A stretch of DNA of 64,000 nucleotides from Bacillota bacterium (GTDB lineage Bacteria > Bacillota > Bacilli > Paenibacillales > Paenibacillaceae). Made by a program: the position numbers and the translations under genes. Location of the stretch: contig JAEWAQ010000052.1 of the NCBI GenBank assembly GCA_023391635.1, forward strand, positions 1-64,000. Reading direction: 5' to 3'. Position 1 is the stretch's first letter. Each line of letters starts with the position of its first letter. Positions 33,501-41,900 of the stretch are shown here, in pieces. The notes below the pieces were generated by a model. That model saw only the letters and a program-made list of their open reading frames with translations. It was not told the origin of the DNA and did not search any database.

Positions 33501-34514
33501 ATTGCCCTTAAAAACACCTTCTCCAAATTCAGGATCACCCAAAATGATGGCCTCTATCAGCTCGTTTTCAGAAAATGCCTCCCTCGCAATTTCCTCTACA
33601 TTTTCAGGCACGACAATTTTGTTCAATTTATTTCCTGCAAATGCAAACATATATATGGTCTGCAAGCTATCCGGCAATGATAATCGTTCCATATCATTGT
33701 CCTGAAACGCTTGGGGCCCAATCCTTTTTACGACATTCGGAATGTCCGCTTCCGTTAATCCGATGCCCATAAAGGCGCTGTTTCCTATTTCCTCCGTGTC
33801 CGAATGAATATCGCCGCTGATCGTCCCCTGAACCAACGTCTTTCCATCCTTCGTATATAGCCCCTTCTGACCGATATCCTTGTACACTGGGTTATCCTCA
33901 TCAACGGTAATTTTTACTAACGGATTATAGACGAAGGCAAGCTCAGTTTGCGTGATATTTCTCGGAATATGAATCTCCGTCAGCTTATTTTTGCCAAAGG
34001 CATTTGACGAAATCTGTGCCACACGATTGGGTATGTTAATTTCTGTAAGGCTATTCTCATAAAATGCGCCTGAGTATATGATTTCCAGCCCACTGGAAAG
34101 TTGAACCTTCGTTAGTCCATTACTCCGAAACGCATAAGCATCAATTGTAGTTACACTTCCTGGAATCTCAATTTCATCCAATCTGTTGTAAGCAAAAGCA
34201 CTCAGGCCGATAACGGTAACGCCGTAAGGGATTTCAACTTTAGTTAAATTCTTTTCCCTAAATGCACTAGGCCCTATCTGTATCACGTCTAGCCCATTTA
34301 ACTTCACGGGTATGTCGATTTCCGTCTCGCTTCCTGTATAGCCCGTAATCGTTGCTGTGCCATCTCCGTTGTCCGTATATTCAAAATCACCCGCAATTAA
34401 CGGCGCCGCAATGACTCCTGTTACCGGCATTTCCGTCCATATCAGCAAGGTAGCAAGAATAAGCATCCCGATTGTTTTCCAACGAAATCTGCCCATTTTC
34501 CCCTTCCTTTCCAT
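30453..34514 (-). CDS. Large secreted LRR_5 / GLUG / Ig-like / SLH surface protein
   Basis: Cell-wall-anchored surface protein. The product is 1353 aa from ATG 34514 or 1347 aa from ATG 34496; the latter is 5 nt after an accessible AAGGAAGG, so the start is uncertain. Order: signal peptide (GMLILATLLIWTEM), BspA-type LRR_5 repeats at about 40-355, GLUG-type repeats (YVGGLAGIN, VGGLVGNN, VGGLIGNN, AGGLIGYN) at about 440-715, a Big_2-like domain near 760-840, several Ig-like segments to about 1120, an acidic linker, and three SLH domains at about 1165-1330. The N-terminus (GDFEYTDNGDGTATITGY) is paralogous to the protein at 22.3 kb. Its last 24 residues run past the SLH consensus and antisense to the sigma gene. 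A MalT-like regulator gene lies upstream. Confidence 0.86.
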   Translation of the reverse strand: MERKGKMGRFRWKTIGMLILATLLIWTEMPVTGVIAAPLIAGDFEYTDNGDGTATITGYTGSETEIDIPVKLNGLDVIQIGPSAFREKNLTKVEIPYGVTVIGLSAFAYNRLDEIEIPGSVTTIDAYAFRSNGLTKVQLSSGLEIIYSGAFYENSLTEINIPNRVAQISSNAFGKNKLTEIHIPRNITQTELAFVYNPLVKITVDEDNPVYKDIGQKGLYTKDGKTLVQGTISGDIHSDTEEIGNSAFMGIGLTEADIPNVVKRIGPQAFQDNDMERLSLPDSLQTIYMFAFAGNKLNKIVVPENVEEIAREAFSENELIEAIILGDPEFGEGVFKGNAAEFVLRGYTGASARAYAEANHHAFGPLNTYAGGSGTGEDPYIILMPEQLDAVRHDLQAHYKLGAGIDLSDYQSGEGWAPIAEAYNPSNHNVPFNGSFDGDGHAITGLTINRAGNYQGLFAAVGATGTVRNVRLDHVAISGGNYVGGLAGINFGVIENGSVNGGTVGGENRVGGLVGNNYGAAITSSFAAVNVSGADYVGGLVGDNQGSHGATKTIRYSYALGEVTGNAQVGGLIGNNETANAGSTNEIIGSYAAGKVTGQKQAGGLVGRNFSLPGGTIRIEDSYATGEVYGEEQYAGGLIGYNRTNSGSAIEVIHSYAAGEVTGAADVGGLVGENAASTGAPIEIDSSYWNESAYAGTPPDNGIGTPKTADELTARDTFADWDFTNAWYQYNEQTMPFLQWQNPILSWDADIAKDVLDLDESTEITVNATHENHETYTAADIATYSVNPEIASVDQGIVTAVRGGKAVITISLFGESRTIDLTVDGGKPTEPAITLDSVGWTKAAEVNVTIEHESADERLNEVQMIRVKVGDAGWQYYPYGDLPIVLKVTAEGTTIIQAQAIDELGDTSDIAEETVKISRSGLMVEPKLTYADDDQEEYISGAWTNRSVTADVYAGHTQGLTVTSVVYSLDEGVIWVPYTEPLTISEEGDHPLWVKAKDEADNEIVEKLRIRVDRTEPAIQVAPDGSESASPNISTRVTVTDDGSGVDETSLYYVWSAGSDPLDAQADWREFVNGNLVNHRGADGDWYLHIRAADQAGNESYAVSERFRKRADDRDDSGSGDGTERDADDANSDEPTLPEEPVTPEFPEDVAGNKTFTDIAGHWAERSILEAVLKGLVEGYPDGTFRPDHPVTRAEFVVMLVGAAGLEGEGTASAFTDSERIGWWAKRAVDLAVRAGIITGYEDGSFRPDSPITRAEMAVTIAHALESQIDMNAAVTGFADDMDIPGWAKGAVEAIRKLGIVSGRGHNQFVPNDTATRAEAAVMLLKSRMNDPNKLIRISYGVHFSQFSVSELQ

Positions 34515-34518
34515 AAAT

Positions 34519-34553
34519 GAAGCCCTTCCTTGTATGATACAAGTCAGGGCTTC
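34519..34553 (-). promoter_or_regulatory. Long hairpin in the 5' leader of the large SLH gene
   Basis: GAAGCCCT/AGGGCTTC (8 bp) encloses CTTGTAT/ATACAAG with a symmetrical GA/GA internal loop between the two stems. On the minus strand it ends 4 nt before the ATG at 34514 and contains the AAGGG that would serve that ATG. It may end readthrough from the MalT-like gene or control translation. Confidence 0.5.
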
Positions 34554-34658
34554 GTTATAAAATCGGCCTCTCCATCAAAATGGCCAAAAGGATGAAAGGG
34601 GTGGATGAGAAGTTTGTCGAGCCAACACCCATTACCGGATTGCATTCGAACCCTCATC

Positions 34659-37226
34659 TTACTGCGGCAGAAGTCCTCGTTGCTTGGCGCGCTCCAAGGC
34701 GGCCATCCTGTTATGAACTTTGAGCTTGTCATACAGATTCGCAATGTGGGTTTTCACCGTTGAGATCGAGACGCCCTGCCTGCTTGCAATCTGTTGGTTG
34801 GTCAAATCTGTCATAAACAGTTGCAAGATGGCTTCTTCCTTGGCCGTTAAATGAATGTCCAGGCTGAGGCCAACCTCCCCGCCGCCATAAACAAACGGTT
34901 CATATTTTATTAACCGTTTCACGTAGGCCAGACTGACTTTATGTTTTTGCTGACGGTGCTGCTTCTGTCGGGCCTTGAAATATTGACGCAATAACGCCAT
35001 CAGCGGGCTTCCCGCATCGATGAACGTACGCAGATAACCTTCCGGTTCCGCCAATGACAATACCTCTTCCAATCGGTCCATACTCAGCAGCGTCTTCCCC
35101 TGTCGCTCTGCAAGCAAACTGAGCTGAAGGAGCAAGCGCAAACGATCGCGTTTTCTTCCCGAGCGCTCGGCTACATGAATCAATCGTCCGAGCAGGAATT
35201 CCGCTTCGTCAAGCTTGCCCTGCTCCATTAACAGGCAGGCGAGCATCCCGTATTCCAGCAGCATCGTGCCTGGAATTTCATCCGTCCAGCGCAGATTCGT
35301 GCGCTCCAGCCACAGCAGCGCCTTGCGTACATCGCCCGCCATCCAGCGGATATAAGCTTGATAGACATCGACATAGGCTCCGAGATTCGGATACAATCGG
35401 GGCTCGATCTTCGCTGCGACATCGTTCAAAAGCTGGTCCATCCGGTCCAATTGCCCGCGGGCATATGCCAGCTTGGCAAGAAGAAAGTGGCCGAAGGCGG
35501 TTGCAATCGGATTCCGGTACATCTCGCCCAACTGCATCGTCCGCTCCCAATGGCGCTCCGCCTCTTCCAGCCGATTCCATTCATACATGTACTCCCCGTA
35601 CCCCATATTCACATCTGCTTCGGCGAAATAATGCCGGGTTCCCGTCCAGACTGCCAAATAACGACGATAGATGTCTACCTGTTCACTCATATTGCCCAAC
35701 GTGTCCACAAGCGCCCATACCGGAATTTGCAAATCGCCTTCGCACCCGAGGTTCGTGAGATGCACGCTATCCGGGAATTCCTTGACAACCCGTTTGGCCA
35801 GCTTGATCTCGGTATCGAAATCTCTATCGAAATACGCGCATTGCATTTGTGCGACCAGCAGCCCGCTTCGGAATTGATGCAGGGCTGATTCCGACAATGC
35901 CGTCTTGGCGTGCGCGAGATGATCCGATGCCCGGCTAATCTTCTCTTTCGCGGCATCTGTTTGCCCGGTCAACAGCATCGCCGTCAAGGCGTTGACAAGC
36001 ACGGGCGGCTTGTCGAACAGCAGAGCGTCCGGAATCCGGTTCGTCCAGCGCAGGAAAGTGTCCAGTTCGAATTGCATCAAATCCGGCATCAACGGCTCCA
36101 GCAAATCCAATGCCTGCCGATTGTGTTCGCCCGCCAGGTAGTGTTCCATCGCCTCAGTCGAATAGCCATGGGCAGCAAGCCAGTCCCCGGCAGCCAGATG
36201 AAGCGCCCGCACTTGCTCCTGTTGTTGGCAGTTCAATTTCATTCGAAGAAAGTCCTGGAACAAATGGTGGTAGCGATACCACTCCCTCTTCTTGTCCAGA
36301 GGAACGAGGAACAAATTCGTTTGGTCCAGCTGCTGCAACAAATCATGGCAATGTGCAATCCCCGTAACGGCTTGGCACAGATGTGCGTTCATCCGTCCGA
36401 GTATCGAAGTTCGTATTAGAAACTGTTGGATGTCATGGGATTGAAAATTGAATACTTCTTCGAAGAAATAGTCCGAAATATTGCGGTGCTCGCCGATTAA
36501 CCCTTGAGCGATCATCTCGCGATCGGTCTGATCTGCTGAGGATAGCGCAACCAGACGCATTCCTGCAATCCAGCCTTCAGTCTGCCTCCGGACGACCTCC
36601 ACTTCCTCTTCGGTCAGGTTCATCTTCTGATTCTCGTTTAGAAATACGGAAGATTCTTGCGCAGTAAAGATCAGCTCGGTCGCGTCCATTTCGTTCAAAG
36701 TTCCTGAAGCGCGCATCTTGGCGAGCGGCAACGAAGGAGATACGCGGCTGGCTGCATACAGGTGCACATGCTCCGGCAAGCACTCGAGCAAATAGCCAAT
36801 TCCCCGCAGCAATGCCGGATCGTCCACGTAGTGAAAATCGTCCCATATGATGACGACTGTTTCCGCCGCGCGATTCAGGCTGTTGATCAGTGCAGCAATA
36901 TGCGCTTCGCCGGATGGTCCCGCCGCCGCAGCGAAACGAGCAACGGATTGATCGTCGAATGAAGGAAGGACCTGCTTCAGCGCAGCGATCGTATGATTCC
37001 AGAAGCGCATGCCCTGACGATCCTGTTGATCCAGCGAGATCCACGCGACAAGATTATCGATGTGCGCCGCCCATTCGGCCAGAAGCGTCGTCTTTCCGTA
37101 GCCTGCGGGTGCGGTAATAAGCGTAAGCTTATCATTCAGTCCCTTATCGAGCCTTTTATGAAGACGAGGGCGAGAAACAAGCGCAGTCCTTGTTCTCGGA
37201 ATATGAAGCTTCGTTTCAATAATCAT
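34659..37226 (-). CDS. MalT-like LuxR-family ATP-dependent transcriptional regulator
   Basis: Large STAND-type activator. The 855-aa product has a Walker A motif APAGYGKTTLL at residues 39-49, a Walker B-like TVVIIWDDFHYVDDP near 130, a long TPR-like helical region (about 390-760), and a C-terminal LuxR HTH (LTAKEEAILQLFMTDLTNQQIASRQGVSISTVKTHIANLYDKL). Such proteins oligomerise on ligand binding and activate nearby genes. The frame is open 14 codons further, but ATG 37226 has GAGGG 5 nt before it and gives the family start MIIETKLHIPR. The downstream LRR/GLUG/SLH gene on the same strand, 144 bp away, is the obvious target; the ligand is unknown. Confidence 0.9.
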   Translation of the reverse strand: MIIETKLHIPRTRTALVSRPRLHKRLDKGLNDKLTLITAPAGYGKTTLLAEWAAHIDNLVAWISLDQQDRQGMRFWNHTIAALKQVLPSFDDQSVARFAAAAGPSGEAHIAALINSLNRAAETVVIIWDDFHYVDDPALLRGIGYLLECLPEHVHLYAASRVSPSLPLAKMRASGTLNEMDATELIFTAQESSVFLNENQKMNLTEEEVEVVRRQTEGWIAGMRLVALSSADQTDREMIAQGLIGEHRNISDYFFEEVFNFQSHDIQQFLIRTSILGRMNAHLCQAVTGIAHCHDLLQQLDQTNLFLVPLDKKREWYRYHHLFQDFLRMKLNCQQQEQVRALHLAAGDWLAAHGYSTEAMEHYLAGEHNRQALDLLEPLMPDLMQFELDTFLRWTNRIPDALLFDKPPVLVNALTAMLLTGQTDAAKEKISRASDHLAHAKTALSESALHQFRSGLLVAQMQCAYFDRDFDTEIKLAKRVVKEFPDSVHLTNLGCEGDLQIPVWALVDTLGNMSEQVDIYRRYLAVWTGTRHYFAEADVNMGYGEYMYEWNRLEEAERHWERTMQLGEMYRNPIATAFGHFLLAKLAYARGQLDRMDQLLNDVAAKIEPRLYPNLGAYVDVYQAYIRWMAGDVRKALLWLERTNLRWTDEIPGTMLLEYGMLACLLMEQGKLDEAEFLLGRLIHVAERSGRKRDRLRLLLQLSLLAERQGKTLLSMDRLEEVLSLAEPEGYLRTFIDAGSPLMALLRQYFKARQKQHRQQKHKVSLAYVKRLIKYEPFVYGGGEVGLSLDIHLTAKEEAILQLFMTDLTNQQIASRQGVSISTVKTHIANLYDKLKVHNRMAALERAKQRGLLPQ

Positions 37227-37406
37227 GATTGCCCTCGCCCCTTGCGTGTCGATCTTGAAACGGCCCAATCCCGTTTAACAACAGTATTTCGACAACATCG
37301 GCTTCAAGTCCTTTCCAAATCTATAAATCAACCCTATATATCCAAACTGCGCCCGCCTTGTTTCGACAACGACACTCGATCGATCGGCCAATGCGCAGCA
37401 ATTCCT

Positions 37407-38276
37407 TTAATTCAGCAGCCAGGCGGTGACGACCGTCTGCCGCAACTCGTTGTTGCTGACCTTGACGGCGATCGTCTTCTTCGTCTGGCGCCCCGACCGA
37501 TCCGTAATCGTGATCTTGATCCGGTCTTCGAGCAGCCGTTCGGGGTAGCCGTCCAATTGCATATGTCCGATGCCCGAGCCGTCGTCCCCGGCCGCCAGCG
37601 CCAGCTTCTCCTGCTCGCTCGGGTGGTCCGGCACTTGCCCTGCGCCGAGGAAGTGGGAATAGTTGTCCTGTACCGCCCACTGATACAAATTCCACGCCGT
37701 CCAGCGAAGCCAGATTTGGTCATAATCCTGGAAACCTTCGTCGAAGTTCATCGTCAATTGCTTATCGTACAGCTTGCTGAAGTCGGCGACGGAAATTTGG
37801 CGTTCCTCATCGAAGTACTGGTAATATTCCGTGTTCCAGAACTTCTCTTCCTGCGTTCTCGTCCAGTCCACGGCGTAAATATACTCGTTGTCGGTCGTGA
37901 TCTCGATACGCGCAATGTCCTTGCCGTCAATGTAAAATTCCAGCCCGGGCCTGGCATCGACGTGGCTGACGGCGTTGCCGTGCTCGCCGGAGCCCTTATC
38001 GTTGTCCGACAGCTTGAACACAGTTCCGTCCTGTTCCATGATATTGATGACGGCATTGGCGGACGTATGGCCGCCGAAAGGCATACCTGCCAGAACGAGC
38101 ATCGCCATCAGCAAGCAAGCCGCCGGAACAGCCAGCCAGACGTGTCTCCTTGCGGAAGACCGCTGCGCGCGCGCATTCGGATCTGCGGCGGTTACAAGTC
38201 GATCCCGCATGCGGGATTTCTGCGAAGCATCCGGCGTCAATCGATCGAAATAAGCCCGCAATTGGTCATTTCGCAT
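37407..38276 (-). CDS. Putative membrane-bound anti-sigma factor
   Basis: Probable partner of the ECF sigma factor encoded just upstream, whose gene overlaps it by 11 bp. The 289-aa product has a short charged cytoplasmic N-terminus (about 45 residues), a single TM helix (WLAVPAACLLMAMLVLAGMPF, residues 47-67) and an extracytoplasmic domain of about 220 residues rich in Tyr, Trp and Asp (EKFWNTEYYQYFDEE, FQDYDQIWLRWTAWNLYQW). I see no ZAS Cys/His motif and do not recognise the outer domain, so the anti-sigma role rests on gene order and topology. The ATG at 38276 is used. Confidence 0.6.
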   Translation of the reverse strand: MRNDQLRAYFDRLTPDASQKSRMRDRLVTAADPNARAQRSSARRHVWLAVPAACLLMAMLVLAGMPFGGHTSANAVINIMEQDGTVFKLSDNDKGSGEHGNAVSHVDARPGLEFYIDGKDIARIEITTDNEYIYAVDWTRTQEEKFWNTEYYQYFDEERQISVADFSKLYDKQLTMNFDEGFQDYDQIWLRWTAWNLYQWAVQDNYSHFLGAGQVPDHPSEQEKLALAAGDDGSGIGHMQLDGYPERLLEDRIKITITDRSGRQTKKTIAVKVSNNELRQTVVTAWLLN

Positions 38277-38811
38277 ATTCGTTCTCTCCTTCGATTTCCA
38301 TCTTCAACCTTATTCTGGCGTTTCTCATCTTGGACTTTACGGTGTTCAGATTCATCTTCAGCATGCCCGCGATCTCGCTCAGCTTGTAGCCCTCATAATA
38401 GTAGAGATACAAGACGAGCCGGTACGTCGGCGGGAGCTTGCGCAGCTCGTCTTCCAGATCGTGCTTCATACCTGCATCCGCCGCGGGCATCGCGATCGTA
38501 TGCAGGTCCAGATCCACGACTTTCTTCTTCCACCATTTGCGATGCAGGTCGCGGCACTGATTCCGGGCCGTCGCTATCAGCCACGCTTTCTCGTGCTCGG
38601 TGTCGTTAAAGGACTTGCCGCTTGCCATGAGCTTCATGAATACGGATTGCACCGCATCCTCGGCATCTTGCCGATTGCCTGTCAGGGAGTAGCAAACCCG
38701 ATAAACGGTGTCGATGTGGCGATCGTATGCTGCCGTCATGCCCCCGCCCTCTTGCTGCGGCGATTCGACGTTCATCGATTCCTCGTCCGCGCGCGACAAG
38801 GATTTCTTCAA
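38266..38811 (-). CDS. ECF RNA polymerase sigma factor
   Basis: Alternative sigma factor for envelope or extracellular signals. The 181-aa product has region 2 (AAYDRHIDTVYRVCYSLTGNRQDAEDAVQSVFMKLM, then EKAWLIATARNQCRDLHRKWW) and region 4 (LRKLPPTYRLVLYLYYYEGYKLSEIAGMLKMNLNTVKSKMRNARIRLK). The start is TTG at 38811, right after AAGGAGGTG; an ATG a little upstream is in another frame. It overlaps the putative anti-sigma gene. An ECF-like promoter 26 bp upstream suggests positive autoregulation. Confidence 0.9.
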   Translation of the reverse strand: MKKSLSRADEESMNVESPQQEGGGMTAAYDRHIDTVYRVCYSLTGNRQDAEDAVQSVFMKLMASGKSFNDTEHEKAWLIATARNQCRDLHRKWWKKKVVDLDLHTIAMPAADAGMKHDLEDELRKLPPTYRLVLYLYYYEGYKLSEIAGMLKMNLNTVKSKMRNARIRLKMEIEGENEYAK

Positions 38812-38836
38812 GGCGGCACCTCCTTTCCATACCTAA

Positions 38837-38863
38837 CACGTACAGACAGGGCCAAAAGTTGTT
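38837..38863 (-). promoter_or_regulatory. ECF-type autoregulatory promoter of the sigma gene
   Basis: On the minus strand AACAACTTTT is followed, 17 bp after the second AAC, by CGTG. This resembles the AAC...CGT promoters of Bacillus ECF sigma factors. It lies 4 bp beyond the T-run of the GH9 terminator and 26 bp before the sigma start codon. Confidence 0.5.
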
Positions 38864-38866
38864 CCG

Positions 38867-38902
38867 GAAAAAAATAAAACTGTCGGGACTTTCCCGACAG
38901 TT
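38867..38902 (-). terminator. Terminator of the GH9 gene
   Basis: On the minus strand AACTGTCGGGA-AAG-TCCCGACAGTT is followed by TTATTTTTTT. This is a strong intrinsic terminator 55 bp after the GH9 stop codon. Confidence 0.9.
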
Positions 38903-38956
38903 AGAGGAACCACGCGCGAACCGCTGCGGTGCTCGCCTGATCCGCTTGCGGACCGG

Positions 38957-41900
38957 TTACTCGTAGACTTCGAACTCGTACAATCTCGCGCTGTTATCGC
39001 TCGTATTCGTCGGGTCGGCGATGCTGATCCGAACATACCGCGCGCTCACCGGCGCAAAGTCGTGCACGGTGACATCGGACGCGTTCCCGGTTACCGCGTC
39101 TTGCGTCGCGTACGCGCTGCCGTTCGCGCTCGTCTCGACGATGAAATCGCGCGTGTTCAGGTCGACGCTCTCGCCGCCCGCGCCCGCATGGCGCAGCACG
39201 ACCCTGGACACCGTCTGGCTGGAGCCGAGGTCGAGCCGGATCGTATGGGTTTCTACGATATTTTTCGAACGCCATTTGGTCGTCGTCAGCCCGTCCTTCG
39301 CGAAGTTCGGCAGGAAGCTCGTGCTGAAGAACGAACTTGAATTGATCGTTGCCGTCAATGCCTTGTTGACTGGACCCGAAGTCGCAACCGCGACGTTCGG
39401 CCCCGCGATGACCGAAGTTCGGACGACGTCGGACGTCGTGTCGGACGTGCGGAAATAATAGGAGTGGCTGCCGGCGGGCAGCTTCGTGGAGAAGCTGTAC
39501 GTTTTGCCGTCGGCAAAGTTCGTGTCCAGCGCATCCGTCTCCGCCATATCGCGCACGACGCCGTCCACGACGAGCTGCACGCGGTACGGTGCCTGATTAT
39601 CCGCGTCCGTATAGGTCGCCTGGAACTCGAACGCGTCATCCTCGTCCCCGTCGGCAGGAGCAACGCCCGCAGCCGTCAAGGTCGGCGCCGTCCCGCTCAA
39701 CGCATTCGTTCCCGTGATGTCGTCGATGAGCATTTCGCCGTAAGCGCCGCTCTCCTGCTTCAGCCACAGCATGATGTGGGCTTCGCGCTTGTCGAACCCG
39801 GCGATCGCGTCAAGATCGAAGTTGTAGGTCGTCCATGTCGTCGGGACATCGATCCAAGCGGTTCCGCCAAGCGCATGGGTGCTGTCGGCGTCCTTGATCT
39901 GCAGCCGTATTCGGGTGTCCGCGTAGCCCGGATTTTTCATCGTGACCGTCAAATACCGGTAGCCCGACAGATCCACGACATCGTGCCAAGGCTCGAATTT
40001 CGCCCAGGAATTGCTGCCGGCGGGATTTTGCGTGAATTTCCCGACCTTCCTGCCATCAACGTCCGCATAGCCGAATCCCCCGCTGCCGCCGTTCTGGTTA
40101 AACCAGTTCACCCATTCGCTGCCGCCGCTTCCCCATGTGCCATTGCCGTCGAAATCGTCATACAGCAGCGGCGTATTCACGGCCGGCAAATCCGTTGCCT
40201 TCGTAAAGTGCGCCACGCTGTACGTGTACCCTCCCGAAGGCTCCTCGCCTCTGATCGTGACCCGCTGCGTGCTCAGCACGTCGGCCGAATCGACATTCAC
40301 GACCGCCGAATACAAGCCGCCCGACTCCGTCATCGGACTGAACGCGCCTGCGGATCCTCCGAACGTGTACGCGGCATCGTCCAGCAAGCCTTGCTGACGC
40401 GCGAATATTTTGACGTCTCCCGTCACGTAATCGCCGTGGGCGGGCTGTACCACCGCGAACTCAACCGGCGTCTGGCCGCCCGGGGGATTCGCGTCGACGG
40501 CGGCGAGCGCATTCAGCGTGTACAGCATGCCCGCTTGTATGCTGACGCTGTACTCCTGGTACCGCCACTGGTTGCCCGAATCGTCCCGCAGCGGACGGTC
40601 TTCGTACCAAGGCGTCGCGCTTCGCTTGTCGGCCGTGTCTCTCATATTGGGACCCGCGATCATGGCGCCCGGGATGACGATCCCCGTGTTGGTCGGGTCG
40701 TACGCTTCTTCGTCGAGGCGGGTATGGATAAAGTCCGTATAATCCGTCCCGATGCCGGATATCCAGCTGATGTTCCACGGATTGGCCCCGAACACCCAAT
40801 ACAAGCCTTTCTTCACCGCCCGCAGCACGGCAGGGTCTCCGAATAGCTCGTAATAACGCATCAGGTCGCCGAGGTAAGAAGCGTGCGGCTCGTTAACGCC
40901 GAAATCCTTGAATTCGTTCAATACGCCGTATGGGTTGTCGTCGGCAGTCGACATGAAGTAGTCGACGCGCTGCTTCAGCAGGTCCTGGATTTTCGCCTGG
41001 GTCGTCGCATCGGCGTCCGGATAAAATTCCGCCAGCGCCATCGGCCGCATATCCCAATAGTTCGTGGACTGAAGATCGGCGAATGACAGCACGCTGACCC
41101 GGCTAGTCGCTGCCGTCTTATAAGCCGGATCCCCCGTCAGCTTGTACAGCTCGACTTCGGCCCATAACAGTGGGTTAACGACGCCGCCCCGCGCGCGATA
41201 AGAGCCGGAATCGTCATTGACGTTCGTCAGCGCGTACTGATACGCGATAACCGCCGCGTTCGTCGCATCCGTCACGAAGGTCGGATCGAGATTCGCCTGA
41301 TCGAATGCCCTGGCGACCGCCGCCAGCATGCCGGCGCCTTTGGCCGCGCCGCCGACGTCGTAATGCGTGGCGATGCGGTTGTCCCCCGTCGTATTCGGGT
41401 CGCCGTCGGTGGCGAACTCCGGATGCTTCCAGCCGTTCGCATTGGCGTTGAAGGCCGGATCCGTCGTCGTTCTGAGCCGGTACAACGGCCCGCCGAACGC
41501 GTCGATCTGCCGGATGACGAAATCGGCTCCCCACTTGGCCTCGTCGAGCAAGTCGGGAATGCCGTTAAGATCGTAATCATAGGCAACGACCGGATTGCCC
41601 GCATGCCGCAAGTAGGCGAGCGCGATCTCGCCGGCCACCCATTGGTTGCCGCCGTATTGCCCGTAGTCGCCCGCGTCGTACCAGCCTCCGGACAAGTCGT
41701 GGAACGTAGTTCCGTCCGGCGACATCCCGTCGTCCAAGTGGCCGGCGGCATGGTACGCTTTGGCCGACGGCACGGTATCGCTGTAGCCGCTCGGAATGGC
41801 GTCCGCGGTGCTGATGCTCTTGCGCTGGATGCGGTAGAAAGAGGTCATCTCGTCCAAATAATCGCTCCAGATGTTCGGCTGAACGGGGAATAAATAAGAT

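Noticed and set aside
36993..38609. 538-codon open frame on the plus strand
   Set aside because: It runs antisense across the MalT-like gene start, the anti-sigma gene and the sigma gene and crosses their boundaries, so it cannot be a natural gene.
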